Shown: piece after piece, positions 17,851 through 26,432 of the stretch | Numbering within the stretch: position 1 is the first letter of the stretch | Layout of the letters: every line of letters begins with the position of its first letter | Origin: Thermococcus sp. JdF3 | Lineage (GTDB): Archaea > Methanobacteriota_B > Thermococci > Thermococcales > Thermococcaceae | Reading direction: 5' to 3' | DNA: 64,000 nt | NCBI RefSeq assembly: GCF_012027495.1 | Contig: NZ_SNUK01000002.1 | Coordinates: 310,001 to 374,000 of the forward strand | Made by a program: the position numbers and the translations under genes | Notes under the pieces: model-generated | Told to the model about the DNA's origin: nothing | Database searches by the model: none | What the model saw: only the letters and a program-made list of their open reading frames with translations

Positions 17851-19137
17851 ATGAGGGACAGGATAGAGAGGAGAACGGCAGAGATAGCTGTCATTGGCCT
17901 CGGGTACATCGGCCTCCCAACTGCGATAATGTTCGCCAACGCGGGCTTCAATGTTACCGGATATGAAATAAGGACTGACGTTGTTGAGAGGATAAACTCC
18001 GGAAAGGCCCACATAGTCGAGCCGGATATAGACGATCTCCTCAGGAAGGCCATTGAGAGCGGAAAGCTGCGGGCAACGTCGAACCCCGCCGACATCAGAG
18101 AAAAGGACGTTTACATAATCTGTGTCCAAACGCCCCTGAGGGAGGACAGGACGCCCAACCTCACATACCTGGAAAGCGCCGTTGAAACCGTCGCAAAGGC
18201 GATGAAGCCGGGCGCACTCATCGTTATCGAGAGCACCATTCCCCCGCTCACGACGGTTAGAATGGCCGGGCTCATAGAGGAACTGACCGGATTGAAGCCG
18301 GGAAGGGATTTCTACATGGTTCACGCGCCGGAGAGGGTGATGCCGGGCAGGATATTCAAAGAGCTGGTGTACAACTCGCGCATCTTTGGCGGGATAACCC
18401 CCGAAAGCGCCGGGCTCGCCGAGAGGCTCTACCGCTCCTTTGTCAAAGGACAGACGTTCAAAACCAGCTCCACCGTCAGTGAGGTCGTCAAGCTCATGGA
18501 GAACACGTTCAGGGACGTCAACATCGCCCTAGCGAACGAGTTTGCCTACCTCGCCCACCAGTACGGGATAAACGTCTTCGAGGCCATAGAGCTCGCCAAT
18601 ACCCATCCGCGGGTTAGGATTCACGTTCCGGGAATAGGCGTTGGCGGCCACTGCCTTCCAAAGGACCCCCACCTTCTCGTCTGGCCGGCGAAGGATGATT
18701 TTGGCCTCATAAAACTCGCGAGAGAGATAAACGATGGAATGCCGCTCCTCGTCAAGGACCTCCTTTTCGAGGCGCTGAGAACCATCAACCTCCCGCCGGA
18801 AAAGGCCGTGGTCGTTGTCCTCGGGCTGGCTTACAAGGGCGACAGCGACGACACCAGGAACTCCCCCGCGTCAGCGTTTATAGGGGCCATCGTGGACGAC
18901 GTGGCAGAGGTGAGAACGTACGACCCGTTCGTGGAAGGAACCCACAGCAGCATCGAGGAGGCCCTGAGGGGCGCCGATGCCGTGGTCATAGCGACGGATC
19001 ACACCGCCTTCAGATCCCTCGACTGGGAAACTCTCGGGAAGCTCATGCGGAACCGCGTCCTCATCGACGGCCGCCGCGTGGTCGATGTGCCGCCCGAAGG
19101 GTTCGTCTTCAAAGGCGTTGGGAGGGGAGAGTATTGA
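17851..19137 (+). CDS. wecC: UDP-N-acetyl-D-mannosamine dehydrogenase
   Basis: A 428-residue nucleotide-sugar dehydrogenase. The N-terminal Rossmann fold has AVIGLGYIGLPTAIMFANAG; the catalytic cysteine lies in GVGGHCLPKDP, and the C-terminal UDP-binding domain includes GLAYKGDSDDTRNSPA. It oxidises UDP-ManNAc to UDP-ManNAcA with two NAD+, the acid sugar used in archaeal glycans. The next gene makes the substrate, so the pair is a functional unit. A TATA-like box lies about 35 nt upstream; the stop overlaps the next start. Confidence 0.92.
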   Translation: MRDRIERRTAEIAVIGLGYIGLPTAIMFANAGFNVTGYEIRTDVVERINSGKAHIVEPDIDDLLRKAIESGKLRATSNPADIREKDVYIICVQTPLREDRTPNLTYLESAVETVAKAMKPGALIVIESTIPPLTTVRMAGLIEELTGLKPGRDFYMVHAPERVMPGRIFKELVYNSRIFGGITPESAGLAERLYRSFVKGQTFKTSSTVSEVVKLMENTFRDVNIALANEFAYLAHQYGINVFEAIELANTHPRVRIHVPGIGVGGHCLPKDPHLLVWPAKDDFGLIKLAREINDGMPLLVKDLLFEALRTINLPPEKAVVVVLGLAYKGDSDDTRNSPASAFIGAIVDDVAEVRTYDPFVEGTHSSIEEALRGADAVVIATDHTAFRSLDWETLGKLMRNRVLIDGRRVVDVPPEGFVFKGVGRGEY

Positions 19138-20267
19138 AGCCCGCCTTTGTATTCGGAACCAGGCCGGAGATAATAAAGCTCGCCCCGGTTATAAGGGCGT
19201 TTGAGGGGAGGGGAGTTAAGCCGCTCCTAATACATACCGGACAGCACTACGACTACGAGATGAGCAGGGTCTTCCTGGAGGAGCTCGGGCTTCCGGAGAT
19301 CGATTACCACCTTGAGGTCGGTTCGGGAACCCAGGCGGAGCAGACGGGAACCGCGATGATTAAGATCGAGAAGGTCCTGATGGATGAGAGGCCAGACGTC
19401 GTGCTCGTTCAGGGGGACACCAACACCGTCCTGGCCGGGGCTCTGGCCAGCGTCAAGCTCAAAATCCCAGTTGCCCACGTGGAGGCGGGCCTAAGAAGCT
19501 TTGACCGGACGATGCCGGAGGAGATAAACCGCATCCTGGCAGACCACGCGAGCGAGGTTCTCTTTCCCCCAACGGAGGAGGCCCGGAAAAACCTGGAGTG
19601 CGAGGGCATAACGGAGAACGTTTACATCGTTGGCAACACCGTCGTTGATGCCGTCCTGCAGAACGCGGAGGTCGCCGAGAGGAAGAGCGACGTCCTGGAA
19701 AGGTTCGGCCTGAGGCCAAGGGAGTACGTTCTGATAACAGCCCACCGGGCCGAGAACACCGACAGCAGGGAGAACCTCGAAAGACTCATTGAGATTCTGG
19801 AAGGGCTTCCAATAAGGGCAGTCTATCCGATGCATCCCCGCACGAGGGGCAGGCTGGAGGAGTTCGGCCTCTGGGAGAGAATGGCCTCAATAGAGAACCT
19901 GACCGTGACAAAGCCCCTCGGCTACCTCGACTTCCTGAAGCTCGAGAGGAACGCCTTCGCGATAATGACCGACTCAGGCGGCGTCCAGGAGGAGGCGATA
20001 ATCCTAAACGTGCCCTGCCTAACGCTTCGCTACAACACCGAGAGGCCGGAAACCGTCGCCGCGGGCGGCAACGTTCTCGTAGGCCTGGAAAAGGAGCGCG
20101 CCCTGGGGCATCTCCAGAAACTCCTGGAGGACAGGGAGTTCTACAGGAAAATGGCCGAGGCAGCGAATCCGTTCGGCGACGGAAAGGCCGGGGAGAGGAT
20201 AGCGGAAATTCTGCTGGAGCTCCATAAGAGGGGCGAGCTGATGGTTAAGGGCTCAAGGTTTATTTAA
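19134..20267 (+). CDS. wecB: UDP-N-acetylglucosamine 2-epimerase (non-hydrolysing)
   Basis: A 377-residue epimerase converting UDP-GlcNAc to UDP-ManNAc. Signature segments are FGTRPEIIKLAPVI, HTGQHYDYEMS, HVEAGLRSFDRTMPEEINR and TDSGGVQEEA. GT-B fold throughout. The start is a TTG at 19134 whose last bases overlap the wecC stop (TTGA), with GGGAGGGGAG just upstream; no ATG or GTG is available near the expected N-terminus. Translational coupling with wecC fits their consecutive steps. The last four bases overlap the convergent gene. Confidence 0.93.
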   Translation: MKPAFVFGTRPEIIKLAPVIRAFEGRGVKPLLIHTGQHYDYEMSRVFLEELGLPEIDYHLEVGSGTQAEQTGTAMIKIEKVLMDERPDVVLVQGDTNTVLAGALASVKLKIPVAHVEAGLRSFDRTMPEEINRILADHASEVLFPPTEEARKNLECEGITENVYIVGNTVVDAVLQNAEVAERKSDVLERFGLRPREYVLITAHRAENTDSRENLERLIEILEGLPIRAVYPMHPRTRGRLEEFGLWERMASIENLTVTKPLGYLDFLKLERNAFAIMTDSGGVQEEAIILNVPCLTLRYNTERPETVAAGGNVLVGLEKERALGHLQKLLEDREFYRKMAEAANPFGDGKAGERIAEILLELHKRGELMVKGSRFI

Positions 20268-20857
20268 TCCAAGCCGTTCTCTGTTTTTCCCTCCAATTCA
20301 AAACGCTCAGCCTGACGCGCGATAACCTCAGCGGCCCGCCTCATGAGGTAGTCCCGGTAGCCCTTGAAGGCAATGAAGCCCTCGGATTCGTCCGAGACTT
20401 CAGCGATGATGTAGGCCTGGAACTGGGCCCTGCCGGTTTTCTCAAAGGACGTCAGGGCCGTTTTCTTATCCGCAGCGTTCCGGTAGTTTATGTAGTGGGT
20501 TGGATCGCCGGCGCTGGAGTAGACGGCAACGGCCCTCACGCGTCCCTTCGAGAGAACAGGAGAATAGCTGATGTCGAGCCCCTCGACCCAAACGGCCAGA
20601 AACTGACCGTCACACTCCACCGGGGCGGAGAGGATCAGGACCTTGTGTCCTCCGGCCCTCAATTCGTCGGCGACTAAATTTCCAAAAGGAGAATCCGGGT
20701 ACACACAAAAGCCCTCATTAAAGGTCGCGTTGGCGTCCTTTGAGCCTCCAACCTGAGCGGTTGAATGTGTTTCGGACTTTGCCAGAGCAAAATCGCCGAA
20801 GTAGAGCGCGAGAACCAAAACCACCAAAACTACGATGGCGATATATGCCCTCCTCAT
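20264..20857 (-). CDS. Membrane-anchored extracellular protein, unknown
   Basis: A 197-residue protein with an N-terminal membrane anchor or signal (residues 5-23, IAIVVLVVLVLALYFGDFA) and an extracellular domain with two cysteines (EGFCVYPDS and PVECDGQFL) that may pair. FGNLVADELRAGGHKVLIL recalls an alpha-beta fold. No family recognised. It lies beside another short anchored protein in the same direction, 106 nt apart. Confidence 0.65.
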   Translation of the reverse strand: MRRAYIAIVVLVVLVLALYFGDFALAKSETHSTAQVGGSKDANATFNEGFCVYPDSPFGNLVADELRAGGHKVLILSAPVECDGQFLAVWVEGLDISYSPVLSKGRVRAVAVYSSAGDPTHYINYRNAADKKTALTSFEKTGRAQFQAYIIAEVSDESEGFIAFKGYRDYLMRRAAEVIARQAERFELEGKTENGLD

Positions 20858-20963
20858 ACACTCCCCCCCAAACGCAATAAAACTCTAAAAATTTAAACTT
20901 TTCGAAGTTACAGTTAAACGAACGTGGGTCCTCCACTGGTTACTGAATTGAAGTTATAGGACA

Positions 20964-21503
20964 CTAACGACCGGAGTTTGAAGATAGTGCTTTGCCCAGC
21001 ATATCTTCGACCGTTCTCGTGAGGTTCTGAGCCCGCTGAAAAGTTTCTTCAAGGGTTCGTGAGAGCTCCTCCCCATTCTGCCCGCCGTGTTCTCCAAAGA
21101 TGGCGAAGAATCTCTCAATTATCGCTTTAGAAGTCTCCGTAGAGTTTCTAACGACCTTCAGAGTATCGTTGTAAACCCCCAGCGCGTACTTAGAGCTCAG
21201 GGAGCTGTTGCCAACGTACCAGTCTGTGGTGTCCAGGAGTTCACGGATCATGGAAGAGTTCAGGTCACTTTCATTGTAGACGCCCCCCTCCAGGGATATT
21301 CCCGTCCCACCAGCGGACCGGTTGTACTCATGAACTCGGAGGCCGGGCGTTTTTGCCCCCTCTGCCGGTGAAGTCCGCGTGAATGGAACCTCCCCGTCAA
21401 GTCCTTCCAGTGTCTTTGAGAGCGAGCCAAGGGATGAGAGGATACCCGAATACACCATTGCCATTAGAATAAACATAATAATAACCGTCACAATCTTTCT
21501 CAT
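20964..21503 (-). CDS. Anchored coiled-coil-like surface protein, unknown
   Basis: A 179-residue protein beginning MRKIVTVIIMFILMAMVY, a signal anchor. The exterior is rich in Asn, Ser, Thr and Gly (NRSAGGTGISLEGG) with several N-glycosylation sequons (NRS, NES, NSS, NST, NLT), and the C-terminal half is helical. ATG 21503 follows GGGTGAGGG. Upstream in-frame starts at 21578 and 21519 lack a site. No family recognised. Confidence 0.6.
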   Translation of the reverse strand: MRKIVTVIIMFILMAMVYSGILSSLGSLSKTLEGLDGEVPFTRTSPAEGAKTPGLRVHEYNRSAGGTGISLEGGVYNESDLNSSMIRELLDTTDWYVGNSSLSSKYALGVYNDTLKVVRNSTETSKAIIERFFAIFGEHGGQNGEELSRTLEETFQRAQNLTRTVEDMLGKALSSNSGR

Positions 21504-21607
21504 AACCCTCACCCCCCACATTAAGTACGGTTCTCCAAATTTAAAAGTTACTGCAGTATTGTTAAAACCCCAAAACATTCCAAAAAATACGATATTTTCA
21601 GGAGACC

Positions 21608-22867
21608 CTAAATCTCCGTGCCAATGTATATGCCGTGCCTCGTTCTGACTATCCGCACCCTCACCATGTCCCCAACCTCGGCTGTGGTGTTGATGACCTC
21701 GATGAGGCGGTTCCGGGCCTTCGCGAGCATCTCACCCTTTATCCTCCCCGGGAGGACGACCTCCGCCCTGACTATCTCCCCGGGTCGGAAGGAGAGGGGG
21801 ATGAACTCGCGCTTCTCCATACCGAAGTGCTTCGGCTTCAGGACGAGCGGCCTCATTCCGGTTTTCTCCTCGAGCCCCCTGAGCCAGGCGTAGAAGTCCT
21901 TGAAAGGAACAAGCTTAGCTATTGTGGGGTTCCTGCCGAACTTGTAGGGGATGTAGTTCTGGAAGCCGAGGGCCGGCCAGCGCTTCCCGGCGCCGATTTT
22001 CCTCGCGAACTCTATGAAGGCCTCGGCCTCGTCGTCGTTTATGCCGAAGATTATGACCGGAGCGATGAGGACGTCGATTCCAGCGTTCACCATGGCCTCG
22101 GCCATGTCCAGAACGTGCCCAAGGTCGTAGTCCTTCCTGCCCATGAGCATCCTCGCCTTGTCCGGATCGAGGGAGTGGAGCGAAAGGTTCACACGGTCAA
22201 GGCCGGCCTCCGCCAGCTCCTCGACGAGTTTGTCCGTGAGGAGTGTCCCGTTGCTCTGCATCGAGATTACAGACACGTTCAGGTGCTCCCTGAGCGCCTG
22301 GACGAGCTCAACGCGGAAGGGATAGATGAGCGGCTCACCCTGGCCGTCGAGATGGGCCTCGAGGCCCCTCCCCTTTATCCTCGCGACCTCGTCGAACCAT
22401 TTCATGAGGTAGTCGACGTCAACCACATAGTCGAGCTTCCTTGTCCTCGAATACGGCCCCTCATCAACGGAGCAGAAGACGCAGCTGAGGTTGCAGCCGC
22501 TCACGCCGCGAATCTGAATCAGGTTGGTCCCCCTGTCAATCAGGCCGAAGGCGTTGTATCCCAGGAGCGGGACGTCAAGTCCCTCGTGGATATAGAAGAC
22601 CCTCCTGCTGGTGTAGCGGTTTCTCAGGAGGGCGCCGAGGTTGTTCTGGATGTATATCGAGATGTACTGCTCGATGCCGGGGTAGTCCGTGTCAATGACC
22701 ATGGCTCCGTTGCGTACCGTGATCTCCGGCTCAACGCGGTACTTCCGCCGTATAATTCTCGCCAGCTCGCCCTTGTCGAAGTCTGCGTAGAGGGTCTCTC
22801 TCCAGACCAGCCTGATGCTCTCGCCGGCATCCTCAAAGGTGACGTGGGGAAGGTGAACCTCGATCAT
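21608..22867 (-). CDS. Radical SAM protein with C-terminal TRAM-like domain
   Basis: A 419-residue radical SAM enzyme. The [4Fe-4S] cysteines lie in GCNLSCVFC (C-x3-C-x2-C) near residue 123, followed by a SPASM-free TIM-barrel core with LDGQGEPLIYP and SMQSNGTLLT. The last 65 residues resemble a TRAM/OB RNA-binding domain (VNTTAEVGDMVRVRIVRTRH), so it may modify RNA, but no substrate can be named. ATG 22867 lies about 25 nt after the minus-strand TATA-like TTTTTAAG, hence a nearly leaderless start. Confidence 0.78.
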   Translation of the reverse strand: MIEVHLPHVTFEDAGESIRLVWRETLYADFDKGELARIIRRKYRVEPEITVRNGAMVIDTDYPGIEQYISIYIQNNLGALLRNRYTSRRVFYIHEGLDVPLLGYNAFGLIDRGTNLIQIRGVSGCNLSCVFCSVDEGPYSRTRKLDYVVDVDYLMKWFDEVARIKGRGLEAHLDGQGEPLIYPFRVELVQALREHLNVSVISMQSNGTLLTDKLVEELAEAGLDRVNLSLHSLDPDKARMLMGRKDYDLGHVLDMAEAMVNAGIDVLIAPVIIFGINDDEAEAFIEFARKIGAGKRWPALGFQNYIPYKFGRNPTIAKLVPFKDFYAWLRGLEEKTGMRPLVLKPKHFGMEKREFIPLSFRPGEIVRAEVVLPGRIKGEMLAKARNRLIEVINTTAEVGDMVRVRIVRTRHGIYIGTEI

Positions 22868-23055
22868 GTTCCGGGGTTTGGGACCATTCTTAAAAATCCG
22901 ACGATGGATAAAACATCCCGACATGAGTGGGCCTCCAGGGGCGTCACTGCCCAAAGGTTTTTAAGGGAAGACCTGTTGGCATCATGCGGGCATGGAAACA
23001 TTTTAATATTATTGAATTAAACAGTCTAACAGTGGACTAGTGTGGGTGATATGGA

Positions 23056-23556
23056 ATGTGGGGAAAGATCGAGCATTATTTTGATGAATATCCAGTCAGG
23101 AAGCAGATAGCCAAGACCCTCCTCAAGTACGGCCTCAAGGTCTCCGATGACCTCAAGATCAAGGCCGGTGATATCGAGGTTCCGTACACCAAGATCGCCA
23201 AGGCCCTCGACGTGGATAGACGTGTCGTCAAGGAAACCGTCGGCATGATACTCAAGATACCCGAGCTGAAGGAGATATACACCAACCTCGAGCCGACGGT
23301 TCACATGAAGTACGTCGGCAGGCACGTCGGCTACGGCGTCATCGAGATAGAGCCGGAGCCAAGGGCGATAGGAATACTCGCCAAGATAGCCCTCAAGATA
23401 GCCGAGCGCGACATCAACATCGTCCAGGTCGTCGCGGAGGACCCGGAGCTCTACCCCGAGGCGACCCTCACGATAATCACCGAGAAGCCCATTCCGGGCG
23501 ATCTCATCAACGAGCTCTCCAAGCTTGAGGGCGTCAAGAGGATTTCGATATACTGA
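23056..23556 (+). CDS. HTH-ACT domain regulator of amino acid metabolism
   Basis: A 166-residue archaeal protein with an N-terminal helix-turn-helix (VPYTKIAKALDVDRRVVKET, residues 47-66) and a C-terminal ACT domain (GVIEIEPEPRAIGILAKIAL then NIVQVVAEDPE). ACT domains bind amino acids, so it probably senses one and regulates metabolic genes; the ligand is unknown. Two other starts near 23047-23050 are in other frames. Single gene with its own AT-rich promoter near 22999. Confidence 0.8.
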   Translation: MWGKIEHYFDEYPVRKQIAKTLLKYGLKVSDDLKIKAGDIEVPYTKIAKALDVDRRVVKETVGMILKIPELKEIYTNLEPTVHMKYVGRHVGYGVIEIEPEPRAIGILAKIALKIAERDINIVQVVAEDPELYPEATLTIITEKPIPGDLINELSKLEGVKRISIY

Positions 23557-23778
23557 TGGTTCGTTCCCAGCATTCTCCCCTTTCATCATTTTGAATCTGC
23601 GATTCCTGTTCCAACCTCCTCCGCCCGGAGCACAGGCATCCAGGACTCACTTTCTAAACGCAATCCCTGCGGTTTCTTCATCCCCCAGATGGAGATGACA
23701 AACTGGACATATCGGCTCCTATAAAGCGGTGCTCCATGAAGAACCCCTCTTGTCATCAAAGAACAAATCTGGTGCCCC
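23557..23778. other. Intergenic region, no gene seen
   Basis: No ORF of convincing length or codon use and no RNA gene was recognised. A TATA-like CCTATAAAG near 23718 faces right with nothing evident downstream; it may be chance. Confidence 0.35.
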
Positions 23779-23801
23779 CATTTTAACCAAAAGTTTTAAA
23801 C
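23779..23801 (+). promoter_or_regulatory. Upstream SurR-like binding site of the mbx operon
   Basis: The sequence fits GTTn3AACn5GTTn3AAC with only the first GTT replaced by CAT: CATTTTAAC, then CAAAA, then GTTTTAAAC. SurR is the Thermococcales redox switch for hydrogen versus sulfur metabolism. The site lies about 20 bp upstream of the second site. Confidence 0.55.
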
Positions 23802-23821
23802 CTTTGTTATTCGCAGGTAAG

Positions 23822-23844
23822 GTTTATAAGTCAATGTTAAAAAC
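23822..23844 (+). promoter_or_regulatory. TATA-overlapping SurR-like site of the mbx operon
   Basis: GTTTATAAG, five bases, then GTTAAAAAC matches the SurR consensus in all but one fixed base. The left half contains the TATA box (TTTATAAG, 23823-23830), so binding would block the general factors. Transcription would start near 23850, ahead of ATG 23906. Confidence 0.6.
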
Positions 23845-23905
23845 CAAAGATTAGCTTCCCTTAACTCTGTTCGGACATGTCCACCAACCGCTGGAGGTTG
23901 ATGAT

Positions 23906-24436
23906 ATGGGAGAGGCAAGCAAAATAAGCAGATACCTGTACACGGTGATTGTACTGTTCTTGATATGGCTGGCCATAACGGCCAGTCTGGACGTGCAGGA
24001 ACTTGGATTCGGCCTACTGCTGTCGCTCATAGTCGCGGCATTCACCTACGAGATATTCACCACCAACGGCCTGGCGAACCTCCATCCCAGGAGGATAGCG
24101 TACATGATAGCCTACATACCCTACTTCCTGTGGGCGATGATTAAGGCCAACATCGACGTTGCCTACAGGGTTCTACACCCCAAGAGACCCATAAGGCCCG
24201 GAATAGTGAAGTGCAGAACCGTTCTCAGCAGCGACGTTGGAAAGCTCGCCCTGGCCAACTCGATAACACTGACCCCAGGAACAATAACCCTCGATGTCGA
24301 CGACGATGAGTACTTCATCCACTGGATATGGGTTCCCGATGAGGCCCTTGTCGAGAGCGAAGAGGAGCACGTTAAGGCCTCCTCCGAGGGAATAACCGTT
24401 CCCTTCGAAAAGTTCCTGAAGGTGATCTTCGGATGA
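23906..24436 (+). CDS. mbxA: MBX/MBS subunit A, MrpE-like
   Basis: A 176-residue MrpE/MnhE-family protein. Two or three N-terminal membrane helices precede a cytoplasmic part. LANSITLTPGTITLDVDDDE is the typical family motif. It is part of the Mrp-like ion-pumping arm that exchanges Na+ and H+. First gene of a 13-gene operon in which most neighbours overlap by four bases. ATG 23906 follows GGAGGTTGATGAT. Confidence 0.9.
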   Translation: MGEASKISRYLYTVIVLFLIWLAITASLDVQELGFGLLLSLIVAAFTYEIFTTNGLANLHPRRIAYMIAYIPYFLWAMIKANIDVAYRVLHPKRPIRPGIVKCRTVLSSDVGKLALANSITLTPGTITLDVDDDEYFIHWIWVPDEALVESEEEHVKASSEGITVPFEKFLKVIFG

Positions 24437-24687
24437 TAGGGATAAACATCTACCTCGCCCTGATAGCGATAGCAACGCTGCTCAGCGTGTACAGGGTTTT
24501 CAGAGGGCCAACCACGGTTGACAGACTGGTGGCCGTTGACATCATGACCACCATCACCGCTGGACTCATGGTGCTTTTCGCACTCTACTACGAGCGCATG
24601 ATATTCCTCGACGTGGCCCTGGTCTACGCGATACTCGCCTTCGGTGGAGTCATAGCATTCGCGCGCTACATGGAGGGAGGACTATGA
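24433..24687 (+). CDS. mbxB: MBX/MBS subunit B, MrpF-like
   Basis: An 84-residue protein with three membrane helices of the MrpF/MnhF family. RVFRGPTTVDRLVAVDIMTT is the conserved block. It belongs to the small-subunit cluster of the Mrp-type antiporter module. Its start overlaps the mbxA stop as ATGA and its stop overlaps mbxC, so translation is coupled along the operon. Confidence 0.9.
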   Translation: MIGINIYLALIAIATLLSVYRVFRGPTTVDRLVAVDIMTTITAGLMVLFALYYERMIFLDVALVYAILAFGGVIAFARYMEGGL

Positions 24688-25100
24688 ACGCTCTGGCTGC
24701 GATAGGGGAAGCCCTCGTCCTCATAGGAACGTTCTTCTACTTGCTGTCAGCCCTGGGTCTCATCAGGATGCCCGACGTGTACAACAGGATGCAGACCTCG
24801 ACCAAGAGTGCAACCCTTGGAAGCCTCGGTGTCATGGTTGGAGTTGGCATCTGGGCGCTCGGCACCGACTTCGGAAGTGCTGCCTGGCTAACCAAGACCG
24901 TGGTCATCGCGGTCTTCCTGCTGCTCACCAACCCGATAAGCGCCCACGCCCTCATAAGGGCCGCCTACAAGAGCGGAATCCCCCTCTGGGAGGGCAGCGT
25001 CGTCGATAAGTACCGCGAGCACCTGGAGGCGGGGGAGAAGAAAAAAGCGGAGACTCCCGAGGCCTCTGAAGAAACCCCCGAGGAGGGTGGTGAGGAATGA
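24684..25100 (+). CDS. mbxC: MBX/MBS subunit C, MrpG-like
   Basis: A 138-residue MrpG/MnhG-family subunit with three membrane helices (FFYLLSALGLIRMPDVYNRM is the conserved opening). The C-terminal 25 residues are charged and low-complexity (EKKKAETPEASEETPEEGG), probably a disordered cytoplasmic tail. Four-base overlaps on both sides. Confidence 0.9.
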   Translation: MNALAAIGEALVLIGTFFYLLSALGLIRMPDVYNRMQTSTKSATLGSLGVMVGVGIWALGTDFGSAAWLTKTVVIAVFLLLTNPISAHALIRAAYKSGIPLWEGSVVDKYREHLEAGEKKKAETPEASEETPEEGGEE

Positions 25101-25381
25101 ACTGCATAACCTGCATTGAATACATTATAGTCGGCATCATGATAATCTCCGCTGTGCTCGCCGTCGAGTGGAAGGACCTCCTGGCGGCGGCGGTTGGAAT
25201 GGCGGCGGTGAGTCTCTTCGCCTCACTGCTGTTCTTCATGCTGCAGGCACCGGACGTGGCGATGACAGAAGCGGCCATAGGCGCGGCGCTCAGCGGTGCG
25301 ATATTCATCTTCGCCATCAAGAGAACCCAGCGCTTTGAGACCGAGGAAGAGGAGAAGCCCGGCTGGTGGGTGAGGTGGTGA
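25097..25381 (+). CDS. mbxD: MBX/MBS subunit D (DUF4040, MrpA C-terminal part)
   Basis: A 94-residue DUF4040 protein with three helices. The core AAAVGMAAVSLFASLLFFML and DVAMTEAAIGAALSGAIFIF correspond to the segment of MrpA next to its antiporter core. In Mrp complexes this region helps form the sodium path. Overlaps mbxC by four bases; mbxF starts two bases after its stop. Confidence 0.88.
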   Translation: MNCITCIEYIIVGIMIISAVLAVEWKDLLAAAVGMAAVSLFASLLFFMLQAPDVAMTEAAIGAALSGAIFIFAIKRTQRFETEEEEKPGWWVRW

Positions 25382-25383
25382 AA

Positions 25384-26091
25384 ATGCTCAAACGTGCGCT
25401 CGCGATAATTTCCCTGCTCCTCATAGGCTACTGGATTGCCCAGGGACTCGCCGGAGTTCCCTTCGGGCAGGACAGGATGCTCGTCGCCCAGTACTACCTT
25501 GACCACGTTAAGGAACAGACCGGCGCGGTCAACGCCGTCACCGCAATAGTCGTTAACTACCGTGGATTCGATACCCTCGGTGAGGTCACCGTTCTGTTCA
25601 TAGCCTCAACCGGCGTGGGTGCTCTCCTCTGGAGGAGGAAGAAGCAGAGGACCGCCAAAACCGAGGGCTCGATAGTTCTCACGACCGGAACCAGGCTCCT
25701 CGTGCCGTTCGTGATGCTCTTCGGTGCGTACATCTTCATCCACGGACACCTCACCCCTGGAGGAGGATTCCCCGGCGGAGCCACCATAGCGACCGCGTTC
25801 CTGCTGCTCTACATGGCGTTCGTCCAGTATGAGATACCCCACAAGGCCTTTGAGAAGGTCGAGGGTGCCGTCGGAGTGAGCTACGTTCTCGTTGGTCTCA
25901 TAGGCCTTGCCATAGGTGGCTACTTCCTCTACGACTGGATATGGCAGGACTGGGGCTTCGGCGTTGACAACATCGGCAGGCTCCTCAGCGGAGGATTCAT
26001 CCCCATAATCTACACCATCATCGGCCTCAAGGTCGGCACCGAGCTGAGCGGAATCATCGACAACATGCTCAAGGAGGAGGTGAGCGAATGA
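25384..26091 (+). CDS. mbxF: MBX/MBS subunit F: MbhE-like domain fused to MrpB-like domain
   Basis: A 235-residue protein. Residues 1-85 match the MrpA C-terminal/MbhE domain (NYRGFDTLGEVTVLFIASTG), and residues 95-235 the MrpB domain (HGHLTPGGGFPGGATIATAF is diagnostic). In the related hydrogenase Mbh these are two genes, E and F, so the fusion is itself a mark of the MBX operon. ATG 25384 follows GGTGAGGTGGTGAAA; GTG 25366 would overlap mbxD and lies in the ribosome binding region. Confidence 0.9.
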   Translation: MLKRALAIISLLLIGYWIAQGLAGVPFGQDRMLVAQYYLDHVKEQTGAVNAVTAIVVNYRGFDTLGEVTVLFIASTGVGALLWRRKKQRTAKTEGSIVLTTGTRLLVPFVMLFGAYIFIHGHLTPGGGFPGGATIATAFLLLYMAFVQYEIPHKAFEKVEGAVGVSYVLVGLIGLAIGGYFLYDWIWQDWGFGVDNIGRLLSGGFIPIIYTIIGLKVGTELSGIIDNMLKEEVSE

Positions 26092-26432
26092 TTTCAGTCT
26101 ACTACTTCGGTGCCATCTCCCTCATACTGATAGGCCTCTACGCAGTCCTCGTTAAGAAGAACCTCCTTAAGATGCTCATCGGGCTGAGCATAATGGAGAC
26201 CGGCGTGAACCTCCTCCTGGTCAGCGTCGGCTACGTTGCCGGAAGGAGCGCGCCCATACTGAGCGAGGGAATCGGGCCGAACCAGGCGGTCGATCCGATT
26301 CCCCAGGCGCTGGTTCTCACGGCAATAGTCATAGGCGTTGCCACCACCGCCATGGCCCTTAGCGTCGCCATGATACTCCACGAGAAGTACGGAACCCTTA
26401 ACGTTGAGGAGATAAGGAGGTTGAGAGGATGA
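26088..26432 (+). CDS. mbxG: MBX/MBS subunit G, MrpC/NuoK-like
   Basis: A 114-residue, three-helix subunit of the MrpC/NuoK family. MLIGLSIMETGVNLLLVSVG carries the conserved glutamate of the second helix, and DPIPQALVLTAIVIGVATTA is the usual third helix. It is in the proton/sodium path between the antiporter-like subunits. Four-base overlaps with both neighbours. Confidence 0.92.
   Translation: MISVYYFGAISLILIGLYAVLVKKNLLKMLIGLSIMETGVNLLLVSVGYVAGRSAPILSEGIGPNQAVDPIPQALVLTAIVIGVATTAMALSVAMILHEKYGTLNVEEIRRLRG

Noticed and set aside
21635-23020. A 461-codon plus-strand open frame opposite the radical SAM gene
   Set aside because: The minus-strand frame has clear radical SAM cysteines and a promoter; the antisense frame is a composition shadow.
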